Part shown: positions 22,513-30,770 of the stretch, piece by piece
Numbering within the stretch: position 1 is the stretch's first letter
How the letters are laid out: each line of letters starts with the position of its first letter
Source of the DNA: a virus
DNA: 43,869 nt
IMG/VR virus record: IMGVR_UViG_3300046804_001094
Location: 1-43,869 of that record
Direction: 5' to 3' (one strand)
The notes under the pieces: generated by a model
Seen by the model: the letters and a program-made list of their open reading frames with translations, nothing else
Told to the model about the DNA's origin: nothing
Databases searched by the model: none
Made by a program: the position numbers and the translations under genes

Positions 22513-24110
22513 TGAGTTATTATGAATATGCAAACACTCCTGCTCGCCTAGATGAAGTGCCAGAAGATAGAAATCAATTTGCAGACTTAGACCCTTTTAC
22601 AAAGTCATGGGATGACATCAAGAGTCTAAGTGGCATGAATACTAATTTCAAGCGTAGAAGTGCTAGGATGTCAAAGGCTCTTGGAGATGATGCATATTTA
22701 GAATCAGCAGGTGCAATTCAAACTGGTATTAATGGAGCACAATCAAACGCTATTAATCCAGGTATAGTATTTCGTAATGCATATTCATTGTTTGATGTCA
22801 TTACCCCTCCATACAACCTATACGAACTAGCAAGTTACTATGACACATCATTTGCTAACCATGCTGCTATCGATGCAAAAGTTGAAAATACCGTTGGTCT
22901 TGGCTATGACTTCATTGTTTCTGATAAAACAAGTCTTAAACTAGAGGCTGCTTCTGCAGACCAGATGGCTCGTGCTCGTAAGCGTATTGAGAGACTCAAG
23001 GTACAACTTCGTGATTGGCTAGAAAGTCTAAACCAAGACGAATCATTTACATCAGTACTTGAAAAGGTATTTACGGATGTTCACGCTATGGGGAACGGAT
23101 ATATTGAAGTAGGCAGAACCGTTACAGGAGAGATTGGCTATGTTGGTCACATTCCAGCATCAACTATGCGTGTTCGTAGACTTCGTGATGGATACGTTCA
23201 GATTATTGCAAATAAAGTTGTTTACTTTAGAAACTTCGGGGCAAAGAACCAAAACTATATTACTGATGACCCAAGACCTAATGAGATTATCCACATCAAG
23301 GAATACTCTCCACTAAACACTTTCTATGGTGTTCCAGACGTGCTGGCTGCTATGCCATCTCTACTTGGTGACATGCTTGCTTCACAATACAATATTGACT
23401 ACTTCAATAACAAGGCTGTTCCTCGTTATATCGTTACTCTAAAGGGTGCACAACTTACACAAGAAGCAGAAGACAAATTGTTTAGATTCCTACAAACTGG
23501 TCTAAAGGGGCAGTCACATAGGACTTTATATATTCCACTTCCAGGAGATTCAGAAACCAACAAGGTTGAGTTCAAGATGGAACCAATTGAGAATGGTGTT
23601 CAGGAAGGTTCATTTACAAAATACCGTGAGCAGAACCGTGATGACATCTTGGTAGCACACCAAGTTCCATTGTCAAAATTGGGTGGTAGCAGTTCATCAA
23701 CAATCGCTGATTCTCTAGCACAAGACCGTACATTTAAAGAGCAGGTAGCAAGACCTGCACAACGCAATCTTGAAAAAATTCTCAACAAGATTATTCGTGA
23801 AAAGACAGATATTTTAGAATTTAAGTTTAATGAACTTACACTTACTGATGAACTTGCTCAATCACAGATTCTTACAAACTATGTCAAGAATCAAATTATG
23901 GTTCCCAACGAGGCTCGTGAAGTTCTTAATTTGCCAGAACGTGAAGAAAGCGATTCTATGGTTCAACTAACTGCTAGACAGGCTACAGACGCTGCTGCAA
24001 ATAATGCAGGAAACAGAACTCGTGATGGGGAACGTCAGCAAGCACAGGCAGACAGCACTGCAACAACTGCTGGTAGAAATCCAAAGGGTGAGGGGAGACG
24101 CTCTTCATAA
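22512..24110 (+). CDS. Phage portal protein, PBSX-like (532 aa)
   Basis: The portal is the ring at the capsid vertex through which DNA passes. Diagnostic blocks include YSLFDVITPPYNLYELASYY, NEIIHIKEYSPLNTFYGVPD and the QYNIDYFNNKAVPRYIV region, typical of PBSX-type portals of siphoviruses. The C-terminus is Ala/Gln/Arg-rich and probably disordered. It starts with TAATG coupling and is followed by two promoters and the protease gene. The length is within the family range. Confidence 0.92.
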   Translation: MSYYEYANTPARLDEVPEDRNQFADLDPFTKSWDDIKSLSGMNTNFKRRSARMSKALGDDAYLESAGAIQTGINGAQSNAINPGIVFRNAYSLFDVITPPYNLYELASYYDTSFANHAAIDAKVENTVGLGYDFIVSDKTSLKLEAASADQMARARKRIERLKVQLRDWLESLNQDESFTSVLEKVFTDVHAMGNGYIEVGRTVTGEIGYVGHIPASTMRVRRLRDGYVQIIANKVVYFRNFGAKNQNYITDDPRPNEIIHIKEYSPLNTFYGVPDVLAAMPSLLGDMLASQYNIDYFNNKAVPRYIVTLKGAQLTQEAEDKLFRFLQTGLKGQSHRTLYIPLPGDSETNKVEFKMEPIENGVQEGSFTKYREQNRDDILVAHQVPLSKLGGSSSSTIADSLAQDRTFKEQVARPAQRNLEKILNKIIREKTDILEFKFNELTLTDELAQSQILTNYVKNQIMVPNEAREVLNLPEREESDSMVQLTARQATDAAANNAGNRTRDGERQQAQADSTATTAGRNPKGEGRRSS

Positions 24111-24118
24111 AAAAGTGG

Positions 24119-24124
24119 TATAAT
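24119..24124 (+). promoter_or_regulatory. Extended -10 promoter, upstream of the protease
   Basis: TGGTATAAT 45 bases before the protease ATG; the first of two tandem promoters. Confidence 0.5.
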
Positions 24125-24156
24125 AACATTTGTATAACACTTTCATAAAAAGGGGC

Positions 24157-24162
24157 TATAAT
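24157..24162 (+). promoter_or_regulatory. Leaderless -10 promoter for the protease
   Basis: TATAAT ends seven bases before ATG 24170. Confidence 0.6.
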
Positions 24163-24169
24163 TAATAGT

Positions 24170-25420
24170 ATGAGTATTCAGAAGGCACATTTTGACGTTG
24201 ACGGAAATAATGTCCGTATCTCTATGCCTCTTACCAAAGTAGATACAGAACGTAGAATCGTATCTGGCTTTGCTACGCTTGATAACATTGACAAGCAGAA
24301 TGATATCGTTACCCCAGAAGCATCCCTTAACGCCTTCTCAAAATTCCGTGGTAATATCCGTGAAATGCACCAGCCAAAAGCGGTAGGTAAAATGGTAGCC
24401 TTTAAAGAAGACAAGTATTTTGACCCAGAAACAAAGAAGTTTTATCAGGGTATTTATGTGTCAGCCTATATTTCCAAAGGTGCACAAGATGCATGGGAAA
24501 AGGTAATTGATGGAACATATACAGGTTTCTCAATTGGTGGCAAGATGAATAAGTGGGATGATGGTTATGATGAGAAAAGTGATTCTGCTATCCGCATTAT
24601 CAAGGATTACGATTTGGTTGAACTTTCACTGGTGGATAGTCCAGCAAATCAGTTTGCCAATATTCTTTCTGTTGAGAAAGTAGACGGTGTTGACACTGTT
24701 GTTGGCGAGGGCACACAAACAGTTCTAGAAAATGTATTCTGGGACAAAGAATCAGGATTGGTAACAATCACAGAAGAAGAATCTGCAGTTAGCCCAGTAA
24801 CAGGTGCAACAATGCAGAACATAGGTTTTGTTGAGAAGTCAGATGCTGACAAACTTGACATGATAAAGTTCTTAGTAGATAGTGCTAAAGGCATTAATAC
24901 TTCTAAGACTATTAAAAAGGAGAATGATAACATGACCGATGAAAACGTAAACGTTGAATCAGTAGATGTCGTTCCAGAGGCAGAAGTTGTAGTTGACGCT
25001 CCTGCTACAGAAGAAGTTGTTGAAGAGGCTCCAGTAGCCGAGCCAGCACATGTAGAAGAAGTTGTAGAAGAAGTTGCACCAGGTTCAGAGGAAGTTATTG
25101 CTAAGGCAGTATCAGAACTAGGCACAACCGTTACAACAGCCTTTAGCGACATTGCGGCAATCGTAAAGTCTCTAGCAGATGCAAATGCATCTCTAGTTAA
25201 TGAAGTTGCCGAACTAAAGAAGTCACTTGGATTTGTATCCGCAGCAGTTGCAGATGCAGAATCAGACTTCACAAATCTTGGAAAGCGAATTGACGCTGTA
25301 GAGGCAGACACCGCTTTCCGTAAGTCTGGTGACCTCGGTGAGGTCATTCAGGAACCAGTACTGGTGGAAAAATCAGTATGGGGCGGAAGTTTCCTCACAA
25401 CATCCGATTTACTAAAATAA
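24170..25420 (+). CDS. Prohead protease fused to scaffold (416 aa)
   Basis: The N-terminal 165 residues are a XkdF/HK97-type serine protease domain: GFATLDNIDKQNDIV, His67 in EMHQ, Ser121 in GFSIGG and the ELSLVDSPAN block. It cuts scaffold and capsid during head maturation. The last 162 residues are acidic, Val/Glu-rich and coiled-coil (VNEVAELKKSLGF), as expected of a scaffold. An internal start at 24932 can make that part alone. The main start is leaderless. Confidence 0.88.
   Translation: MSIQKAHFDVDGNNVRISMPLTKVDTERRIVSGFATLDNIDKQNDIVTPEASLNAFSKFRGNIREMHQPKAVGKMVAFKEDKYFDPETKKFYQGIYVSAYISKGAQDAWEKVIDGTYTGFSIGGKMNKWDDGYDEKSDSAIRIIKDYDLVELSLVDSPANQFANILSVEKVDGVDTVVGEGTQTVLENVFWDKESGLVTITEEESAVSPVTGATMQNIGFVEKSDADKLDMIKFLVDSAKGINTSKTIKKENDNMTDENVNVESVDVVPEAEVVVDAPATEEVVEEAPVAEPAHVEEVVEEVAPGSEEVIAKAVSELGTTVTTAFSDIAAIVKSLADANASLVNEVAELKKSLGFVSAAVADAESDFTNLGKRIDAVEADTAFRKSGDLGEVIQEPVLVEKSVWGGSFLTTSDLLK
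24932..25420 (+). CDS. Nested scaffolding protein (162 aa), internal start
   Basis: ATG 24932 is in the same frame as the protease and is preceded nine bases upstream by AAAAGGAG, a better ribosome site than the protease itself has (none). The product MTDENVNVES... is acidic, Val/Glu-rich and ends in a coiled coil, like phage scaffolds. This copies the lambda C/Nu3 arrangement: a few protease-scaffold fusions and many free scaffolds. Confidence 0.72.
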   Translation: MTDENVNVESVDVVPEAEVVVDAPATEEVVEEAPVAEPAHVEEVVEEVAPGSEEVIAKAVSELGTTVTTAFSDIAAIVKSLADANASLVNEVAELKKSLGFVSAAVADAESDFTNLGKRIDAVEADTAFRKSGDLGEVIQEPVLVEKSVWGGSFLTTSDLLK

Positions 25421-25443
25421 TTCACTAGGAGGTGAAAAATAAA

Positions 25444-26607
25444 ATGTCAGAAGAAATTATCAAAAATATGCCTTCAACTGCGTCTCCAGTTTCTGGATAC
25501 CCAAACGCTGAAGGTGCTTTCGGTACATCAGGTAGCGTAACAAACGGTACAGGCTCTTTCTCAGAGCACGGTACTTACATGGGCAACAGCCCTACCGCTA
25601 ACTTCGGTGTAACCACTGGTGCTAATGGTGTAAACCCATCTGCTACCGCAAGTCCAACTTATCCAGGTACTGGTATCCTACGCCCTGAACAGGCAAGACG
25701 ATTCATCGACTATGTTTGGGACGCAACCACACTTGCACAGGACGGACGTAGAGTAACAATGAGAGCAAACACAATGGAACTTGAGAAGATTAACGTGGGA
25801 GACCGTGTTATTCGTGCTGCAAGCCAGGGTGTCTCAACTTACACCAACACTGGTGCAACCTTCTCTAAGGTTGAACTAACTACCAAGAAGATTCGTCTAG
25901 ACTGGGAAGTTTCTGCAGAGTCACTCGAAGATAACATCGAGGGTGCTGCTCTGGAGGACCACCTAGTTCGTCTAATGACTAATGCTTTCGGTAACGACAT
26001 CGAGGACCTAGCCATTAACGGTGACGGTTCTACAGGTTCGTTCCTAAGCATTATGAACGGATTCATTAACATGGAGAAGACCAACCCTAACGTTGGTTCT
26101 GGTTCAAACCTTGGAAGTGCTCACGAAGTAATCAACACTACACTTGTTGGTTCTAACGCAGCATTTACAGACTGGACAACTGAAAGACTACAAGCACTTA
26201 TCTTGGCTATGCCTCGCAGATACCGTGCCATCACTAATGGACTAAAGTTCTATGCTGGTACAGACACATTTGCTAACATCGTTAAGAACAATGCTACTGT
26301 CTACTCAACCATCGGTTCTACCGAGGGTACTCGTGGAGAGTTCATTGGTGGTGCAAACCAGACTTTCGGTGGTGCACGTCAGACTCGTGTTCTAGGTGTT
26401 CCTGTTCTTGAAGTTCCTTACTACCCTGCAGGATTTGTTGACCTAACATTCCCACAGAACCGTATTTGGGGCTTCCAGAGAGACATCACTGTGAACCGTT
26501 TCTACGTTCCTAAGAAGGACACAATCGAGTACACTGTCTTCGTTCGTTTCGGCATCGCCTGGGAAGAACTGGATGCAGTTGCATTCGCTGACACCACAAC
26601 AGACTAA
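25444..26607 (+). CDS. Major capsid protein, HK97-like (387 aa)
   Basis: The head shell subunit. Evidence is the position after protease/scaffold, a strong AGGAGGTG ribosome site, a Gly/Ser/Thr-rich N-terminus and the block LTTKKIRLDWEVSAESLEDN, where capsid proteins of this fold carry the spine helix. Codons end in C more often than in neighbours, which fits high expression. A GTG 12 bases upstream is part of the ribosome site, so ATG 25444 is the start. Confidence 0.88.
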   Translation: MSEEIIKNMPSTASPVSGYPNAEGAFGTSGSVTNGTGSFSEHGTYMGNSPTANFGVTTGANGVNPSATASPTYPGTGILRPEQARRFIDYVWDATTLAQDGRRVTMRANTMELEKINVGDRVIRAASQGVSTYTNTGATFSKVELTTKKIRLDWEVSAESLEDNIEGAALEDHLVRLMTNAFGNDIEDLAINGDGSTGSFLSIMNGFINMEKTNPNVGSGSNLGSAHEVINTTLVGSNAAFTDWTTERLQALILAMPRRYRAITNGLKFYAGTDTFANIVKNNATVYSTIGSTEGTRGEFIGGANQTFGGARQTRVLGVPVLEVPYYPAGFVDLTFPQNRIWGFQRDITVNRFYVPKKDTIEYTVFVRFGIAWEELDAVAFADTTTD

Positions 26608-26632
26608 TCTCTGTTAGGTGTTCCCTTTGAAT

Positions 26633-26664
26633 GGGGGTAGGGATTAATTTCTCTACCCCCTTTC
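26633..26664 (+). terminator. Intrinsic terminator after the capsid gene
   Basis: GGGGGTAG and CTACCCCC pair perfectly around a 12-base loop, followed by TTTC. It likely ends most of the capsid transcript. Confidence 0.8.
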
Positions 26665-26677
26665 TACATTTATCTGG

Positions 26678-26683
26678 TATAAT
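26678..26683 (+). promoter_or_regulatory. Extended -10 promoter
   Basis: TGGTATAAT with a 20-base leader and AAGGAGG before ATG 26711. Confidence 0.7.
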
Positions 26684-26710
26684 TGAAATAAATCTAAGGA
26701 GGATTTTATC

Positions 26711-27103
26711 ATGGCTGAAAACAAAAAGACCGAATCAACCCCTGTAGCAGAAAACGTAACTGTAGAAACAGTTGCAGAGCCAGTTGCAGAAGTAGTTGAA
26801 GATAAGGTTATCGTAACACCAGAACCAACAAAAGACGTCCCTACATTGGGATTCAATGAGGATGGCGTAATGGGTTCAACAACCACAAAGGCTAACAAGC
26901 CAAAGGTAGAGAAGGCATCAGTAGTAGACGAGGTTGCACCATCAAAGGTGGCACTATATTCTACAAGAAATATGTATGCTGATGGTTTTGGAAAAATTAA
27001 TGTTGGCTACAACATTGTTCCAAAGAAATACTCTGAGTTTTGGTTGTCACAGCGTGGCGTTCGTCTAGCAACACCAGACGAAGTAGCGGAGGCATTTGCC
27101 TAA
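26711..27103 (+). CDS. Head-associated protein with acidic N-terminus (130 aa)
   Basis: The first 60 residues are a low-complexity Val/Glu/Pro stretch (VETVAEPVAEVVEDKV) recalling the scaffold tail, and the last 65 are a compact basic domain (STRNMYADGFGKINVGY, FWLSQRGVRLATPDEVAEAF). Such proteins follow the capsid gene in many actinophages. A head decoration or joining role is plausible. Own promoter and strong ribosome site. Confidence 0.65.
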   Translation: MAENKKTESTPVAENVTVETVAEPVAEVVEDKVIVTPEPTKDVPTLGFNEDGVMGSTTTKANKPKVEKASVVDEVAPSKVALYSTRNMYADGFGKINVGYNIVPKKYSEFWLSQRGVRLATPDEVAEAFA

Positions 27104-28270
27104 ATGGAAGTATTGAGAGTTCCACCATATCCAATTACAACAACATGGGATGTACCAGATGCAAATGCACCATACATCTTTGAAGTTGAGGATTTGGTGG
27201 ACCACTCAATTGAAAGAACAGAGTTAACATCTAACTCTAGTTCACAAGTTACATACATAATCCCTAGAGCAAAAGCCCAATACGACCGTGATTTTGCCGT
27301 AAAAATTTATGAAACAGATATTTATGGTGAAATTGTTTTAGAGTCAAATCTTACAATTTATCGTCCATATGTAGACCCAAATATGTTGGCTACAACAACT
27401 GCAGATATTACAAGTTACAAAGAATACGAAATTATTGCTCGTTCTATTATTGACACCTATCTTCAGGAAGGTTCTGGAACTGGTGGTGCATTCTATAACC
27501 ACAAACTTATTATTCAGCGTACAGGCGAGGGTAATGACTACTTCCCTGTATGGCATCCAGTAAACCGTGTATTGAAAGTATATGAAAATAACGTTCTTGT
27601 TTATGATGCAGAAAATAGTCCTATTGGTATTACAACTCAAAATGTTGACGTAACAAATGGGGCATTAACACTTTCTACCACAATTTCCCATGGATTTCAG
27701 GTTGGTCAGATAGTGACAATTTCTGGAGTATTCCCAGAAAAATTTAATGGAACATTCTACATTACAGCAGTTCCAACATCAACAACGTTTAGCATTGACA
27801 ACGTAGATGTATCCGCAACCGATAATGAAGCAATTACAACTCGTGGTGGAGTAGAATCAGTTTGGGAGTATACCTATAAACCAACATTAGATAATTCAGC
27901 AATTATGAGAGTTCAGGATGGTATCTATAACAGAATGGAACAAACTCCACTGAACCTTCCACCTGCTGTTGGAGACCTTGGGTATTACGGATTTTATCCT
28001 ATTGCATTTCCAAGAGGATATGACTATATCTTTATTGTAGATGCTGGTTTTAAGGCAGTGCCGCCAGACGTAGAGATTGCTATCAAGATGCTGATTGAAG
28101 ACATCAAGTGTGGAAATAACGATTACTATAACAGATTTATAACACAATATAGCACTGACCAATTTGACATTAAGTTTGCACCACAATTTTTGGAGGGTAC
28201 TGGAAACATGATTGTAGATAAAATCCTTAGCAACTATAAGGGTACACTCATTAAACCAGGATTGCTATGA
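27104..28270 (+). CDS. Head-tail connector (adaptor) with inserted domain (388 aa)
   Basis: The C-terminal part (VPPDVEIAIKMLIEDIKCGNN) resembles head-tail adaptor proteins, and the gene lies directly between head and neck genes. Residues 175-250 are an insert of the ISGVFPEKFNGTFYITAV domain, also seen in the tail genes at 17989 and 40037. The start directly follows the previous stop, and its end overlaps the next start by four bases (ATGA). Confidence 0.7.
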   Translation: MEVLRVPPYPITTTWDVPDANAPYIFEVEDLVDHSIERTELTSNSSSQVTYIIPRAKAQYDRDFAVKIYETDIYGEIVLESNLTIYRPYVDPNMLATTTADITSYKEYEIIARSIIDTYLQEGSGTGGAFYNHKLIIQRTGEGNDYFPVWHPVNRVLKVYENNVLVYDAENSPIGITTQNVDVTNGALTLSTTISHGFQVGQIVTISGVFPEKFNGTFYITAVPTSTTFSIDNVDVSATDNEAITTRGGVESVWEYTYKPTLDNSAIMRVQDGIYNRMEQTPLNLPPAVGDLGYYGFYPIAFPRGYDYIFIVDAGFKAVPPDVEIAIKMLIEDIKCGNNDYYNRFITQYSTDQFDIKFAPQFLEGTGNMIVDKILSNYKGTLIKPGLL

Positions 28271-28710
28271 TATGCGAAACCACAGACTTCAACTACCCAC
28301 TACTTGCTGACATCTACTATCCCATAGTAGAAACAGGTGCATATGGAAATACAAAAAAGACTTGGGTTCTAGATAGAACGATTGCATGCTTTTTTAATCC
28401 AGCAGGTAGAAAAACAAAAGAAGACGTTAATTCAGAAAACAAACTTGAAATAGACAATCTGTTGATTGGTAGAGTTAAGAATGACCTAACTCAAAGTTCA
28501 AGCGATTCGTATGCAATAACCAATATAATCATTGCTAATATCCGTGATAAGTCTGGTAATTTTATTTATAATGAATCTGCTGGAATAAGAAAAGGAAATT
28601 CTACAATATTTGAAGTTGCATCTTTTAATCCAATTGTTGGAGGTTTTGGCAAGACAGAATATTACAAGGTATTGCTTAGACGTTCAGAGAATCAGGCGGC
28701 TGACCTATGA
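28267..28710 (+). CDS. Head closure / stopper-like protein (147 aa)
   Basis: Position and size fit the stopper that closes the portal after packaging. It is beta-rich, with GAYGNTKKTWVLDRTIACFF and a central SYAITNIIIANIRD strand. ATGA overlaps on both sides show tight coupling within the neck operon. The family match is by context more than by sequence. Confidence 0.65.
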   Translation: MICETTDFNYPLLADIYYPIVETGAYGNTKKTWVLDRTIACFFNPAGRKTKEDVNSENKLEIDNLLIGRVKNDLTQSSSDSYAITNIIIANIRDKSGNFIYNESAGIRKGNSTIFEVASFNPIVGGFGKTEYYKVLLRRSENQAADL

Positions 28711-29387
28711 TATCTATTAAATTTGATGATAAAACATTTTTTAAAGACCTGATGAACATAGCAGAATACTCAGAAGGTTTTCTAGAGGGTGCTGAATTAG
28801 CAGAAGAAAAGTTAGCCAGAGATATTGCTGAAAATGGTGTGGAAATCTTCAAGGAGTTTGTTGACCAAAACGCCAGGGTAGACCAACAAAGATATCATCA
28901 CATATACGAATGGTATGAAGTAGGCAATCCATCAGGAAGATTATTTGACATACATTATGACATAAATCAAGGAAGCATCTCTTTTGATGGAATATTTCTA
29001 CAGTCAAACACCATAAAGAAAGATTCTAATACTCCATTTTTTAATAAGGCTCAAATTATGGAACTTGGTATGCCTGTAACAATATCTCCAGTAAATGTCA
29101 GCATGTTGTCATTCAATATCGATGGTCAACAAATTTTTACATCAGGTCCAGTTACAGTAGAGCATCCAGGTGGAACCTATGTTATGGGTTCTTTTCAAAG
29201 AATTTTTGACATATTCTTTAAAGAACATTTTGCTCAGTCCGTGCTAGATGCCACTGGTATTAGGCAGTATTTAAATAATCCTAAAAAATATAAAGAAAAC
29301 CTTAAGTCTGGTAAATCATCTGGAAAATCAAAAGGTGTTGAAATAGGATATAATTGGATTGCAAGGGCAGGTGACCTAAATGTCTAA
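28707..29387 (+). CDS. Neck / tail-completion protein, HK97 gp10-like (226 aa)
   Basis: The protein has an N-terminal helical region (FFKDLMNIAEYSEGFLEGAE), a beta core with VTVEHPGGTYVMGSF, and a basic Gly/Ser/Lys tail. This plan and position match the tail-completion proteins that join the neck to the tail. It overlaps the next gene by eight bases. Confidence 0.65.
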   Translation: MISIKFDDKTFFKDLMNIAEYSEGFLEGAELAEEKLARDIAENGVEIFKEFVDQNARVDQQRYHHIYEWYEVGNPSGRLFDIHYDINQGSISFDGIFLQSNTIKKDSNTPFFNKAQIMELGMPVTISPVNVSMLSFNIDGQQIFTSGPVTVEHPGGTYVMGSFQRIFDIFFKEHFAQSVLDATGIRQYLNNPKKYKENLKSGKSSGKSKGVEIGYNWIARAGDLNV

Positions 29388-29901
29388 AACATCAATTTTG
29401 AATACTCCAGTTTTATGGATAAATGCCTATCTTCAGGAAAAACTTGAGGGATTAGGTTTTGAGACAGTTCCATTTTTTCCATCGGTACCATCAACTATAA
29501 ACGATTTAACAGAATTTTTCCCAACAAGTGGGGTAATGGCAACATATGACCGCATGATTAGAATGCGTAGAAGTCCGTTTCCACATGTTAAATGTGAGCA
29601 ACTACTTTACTATTTCTATGCTACTGCAGAGAACTCTGTAATCAATATGGTAAAGATAACAGAACAAACTCTAAGACTTATGGACCGTGAAGACGAAACA
29701 GCAGAAGAAGTAAATGAATGGTGCAAGCAAAAAGGCTCAATTCTTGTTGAGGGTCAGACTATTGAGCCAAACTTTAAATTTCATTATTTCAAGATATTCC
29801 AACTTCAGGAAACAAGGGATATTGTTAATTTTGGTACAGCCAGAACCTATGCTGGTAACAAAATAATTATCTATTATGACTACCATATGCTAGAGCAATA
29901 A
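29380..29901 (+). CDS. Tail terminator-like protein (173 aa)
   Basis: Located just before the tail tube gene, where the tail terminator (caps the tail tube) is normally found. It is mixed alpha/beta with MATYDRMIRMRRSPFPHVK and a C-terminal strand block. No sequence signature is decisive, so the call is mainly by order and size. Confidence 0.6.
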   Translation: MSKTSILNTPVLWINAYLQEKLEGLGFETVPFFPSVPSTINDLTEFFPTSGVMATYDRMIRMRRSPFPHVKCEQLLYYFYATAENSVINMVKITEQTLRLMDREDETAEEVNEWCKQKGSILVEGQTIEPNFKFHYFKIFQLQETRDIVNFGTARTYAGNKIIIYYDYHMLEQ

Positions 29902-29909
29902 ACGCATGG

Positions 29910-29915
29910 TATAAT
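29910..29915 (+). promoter_or_regulatory. Extended -10 promoter in a 12-base palindrome
   Basis: TGGTATAAT; GTATAATTATAC is a perfect palindrome over the -10 and the bases after it. A 55-base leader follows before the tail tube ATG. Confidence 0.6.
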
Positions 29916-29970
29916 TATACAGAGGAAACACAAGCCCATAAATTTCAAATGAAAGATGGTGAAATAAAAT

Positions 29971-30696
29971 ATGGCATATACAAGAGGAACCGCCACCAAT
30001 ATCGTAGTTGGTGCAGCGGCACTATTCGTAACAAAGAATAATCAGTCAATTGGTGATTCAACAGTTACTTCTGGAACTAACGCAACTGGCTCACTGCCTG
30101 GTACTGTTGCATCAGAGTCTTACAAGACAACGCTAACAGACCGTTACAGTGCAGTTGTTAGGAACGTTGGTTATACTAGCAATGGTCTAGAACTAACATT
30201 CACTCCAACATTTGGTGACGTTCAGGTTGACCAACTTCTAGATACAGCACGTCTGTTCAAGTCTGGAATGACAGTCACACTAAAGACTAGCCTTGCAGAA
30301 GCAACTCTAGAGAACTTGCTAATGGCAATCACTCAGAAGACAACAACTGCTGCTGGTGGAACTACTATTGGTTCATGGTCAGATACAGGAACTAACACAG
30401 GTACTTCAACTGCTACTGTGACTCCAACATTAAACACATCAAGTGGTTACATTGACATTGTTTCTGGAAACCTAGGTGAATACCCAGTAGAACGTAGTAT
30501 CATCGCTGTTGGTGCAGGTCCAGACGCTTCTACATCACTGAACGAAGAGCGTATTTACATTGCATATCGTGCAGTTTCTATTCAGAACGTAACGATTTCA
30601 GCAAAGCGTGATAACGCTACTATGTTCGATGTTGAGTTCCGTCTGCTACCAGACGCAAATGGTGCATACGGCAAGATTATCGACCGCACTTACTAA
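29971..30696 (+). CDS. Major tail (tube) protein (241 aa)
   Basis: The protein forms the tail tube. It has the pattern expected of this family: MAYTRGTATNIVVGAAALFV, a central ELTFTPTFGDVQVDQLLDTA strand-helix, and a C-terminal VEFRLLPDANG. It lies between the tail terminator and the tail chaperones and is followed by a strong terminator, as is common for abundant tube proteins. Codons resemble those of the capsid gene. Confidence 0.85.
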   Translation: MAYTRGTATNIVVGAAALFVTKNNQSIGDSTVTSGTNATGSLPGTVASESYKTTLTDRYSAVVRNVGYTSNGLELTFTPTFGDVQVDQLLDTARLFKSGMTVTLKTSLAEATLENLLMAITQKTTTAAGGTTIGSWSDTGTNTGTSTATVTPTLNTSSGYIDIVSGNLGEYPVERSIIAVGAGPDASTSLNEERIYIAYRAVSIQNVTISAKRDNATMFDVEFRLLPDANGAYGKIIDRTY

Positions 30697-30722
30697 AATT
30701 AAATAATAACTGAATATCGTAG

Positions 30723-30756
30723 AACTGCCCTGGGGAAACCTGGGGCAGTTTCTTTT
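30723..30756 (+). terminator. Intrinsic terminator after the tail tube gene
   Basis: AACTGCCC and GGGCAGTT pair around a GC-rich inner part, followed by TTTCTTTT. It sits directly before the next promoter. Confidence 0.85.
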
Positions 30757-30758
30757 GG

Positions 30759-30764
30759 TATAAT
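30759..30764 (+). promoter_or_regulatory. Leaderless extended -10 promoter
   Basis: TGGTATAAT ends six bases before ATG 30771 and overlaps the tail of the terminator. Confidence 0.65.
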
Positions 30765-30770
30765 AGATAC

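Noticed and set aside
24649-25347. Minus-strand 232-residue frame opposite the protease/scaffold
   Set aside because: It is a mirror of the Val/Glu-rich scaffold coding, is Ser/Thr-rich, and lacks a start signal. The plus-strand gene is well supported.
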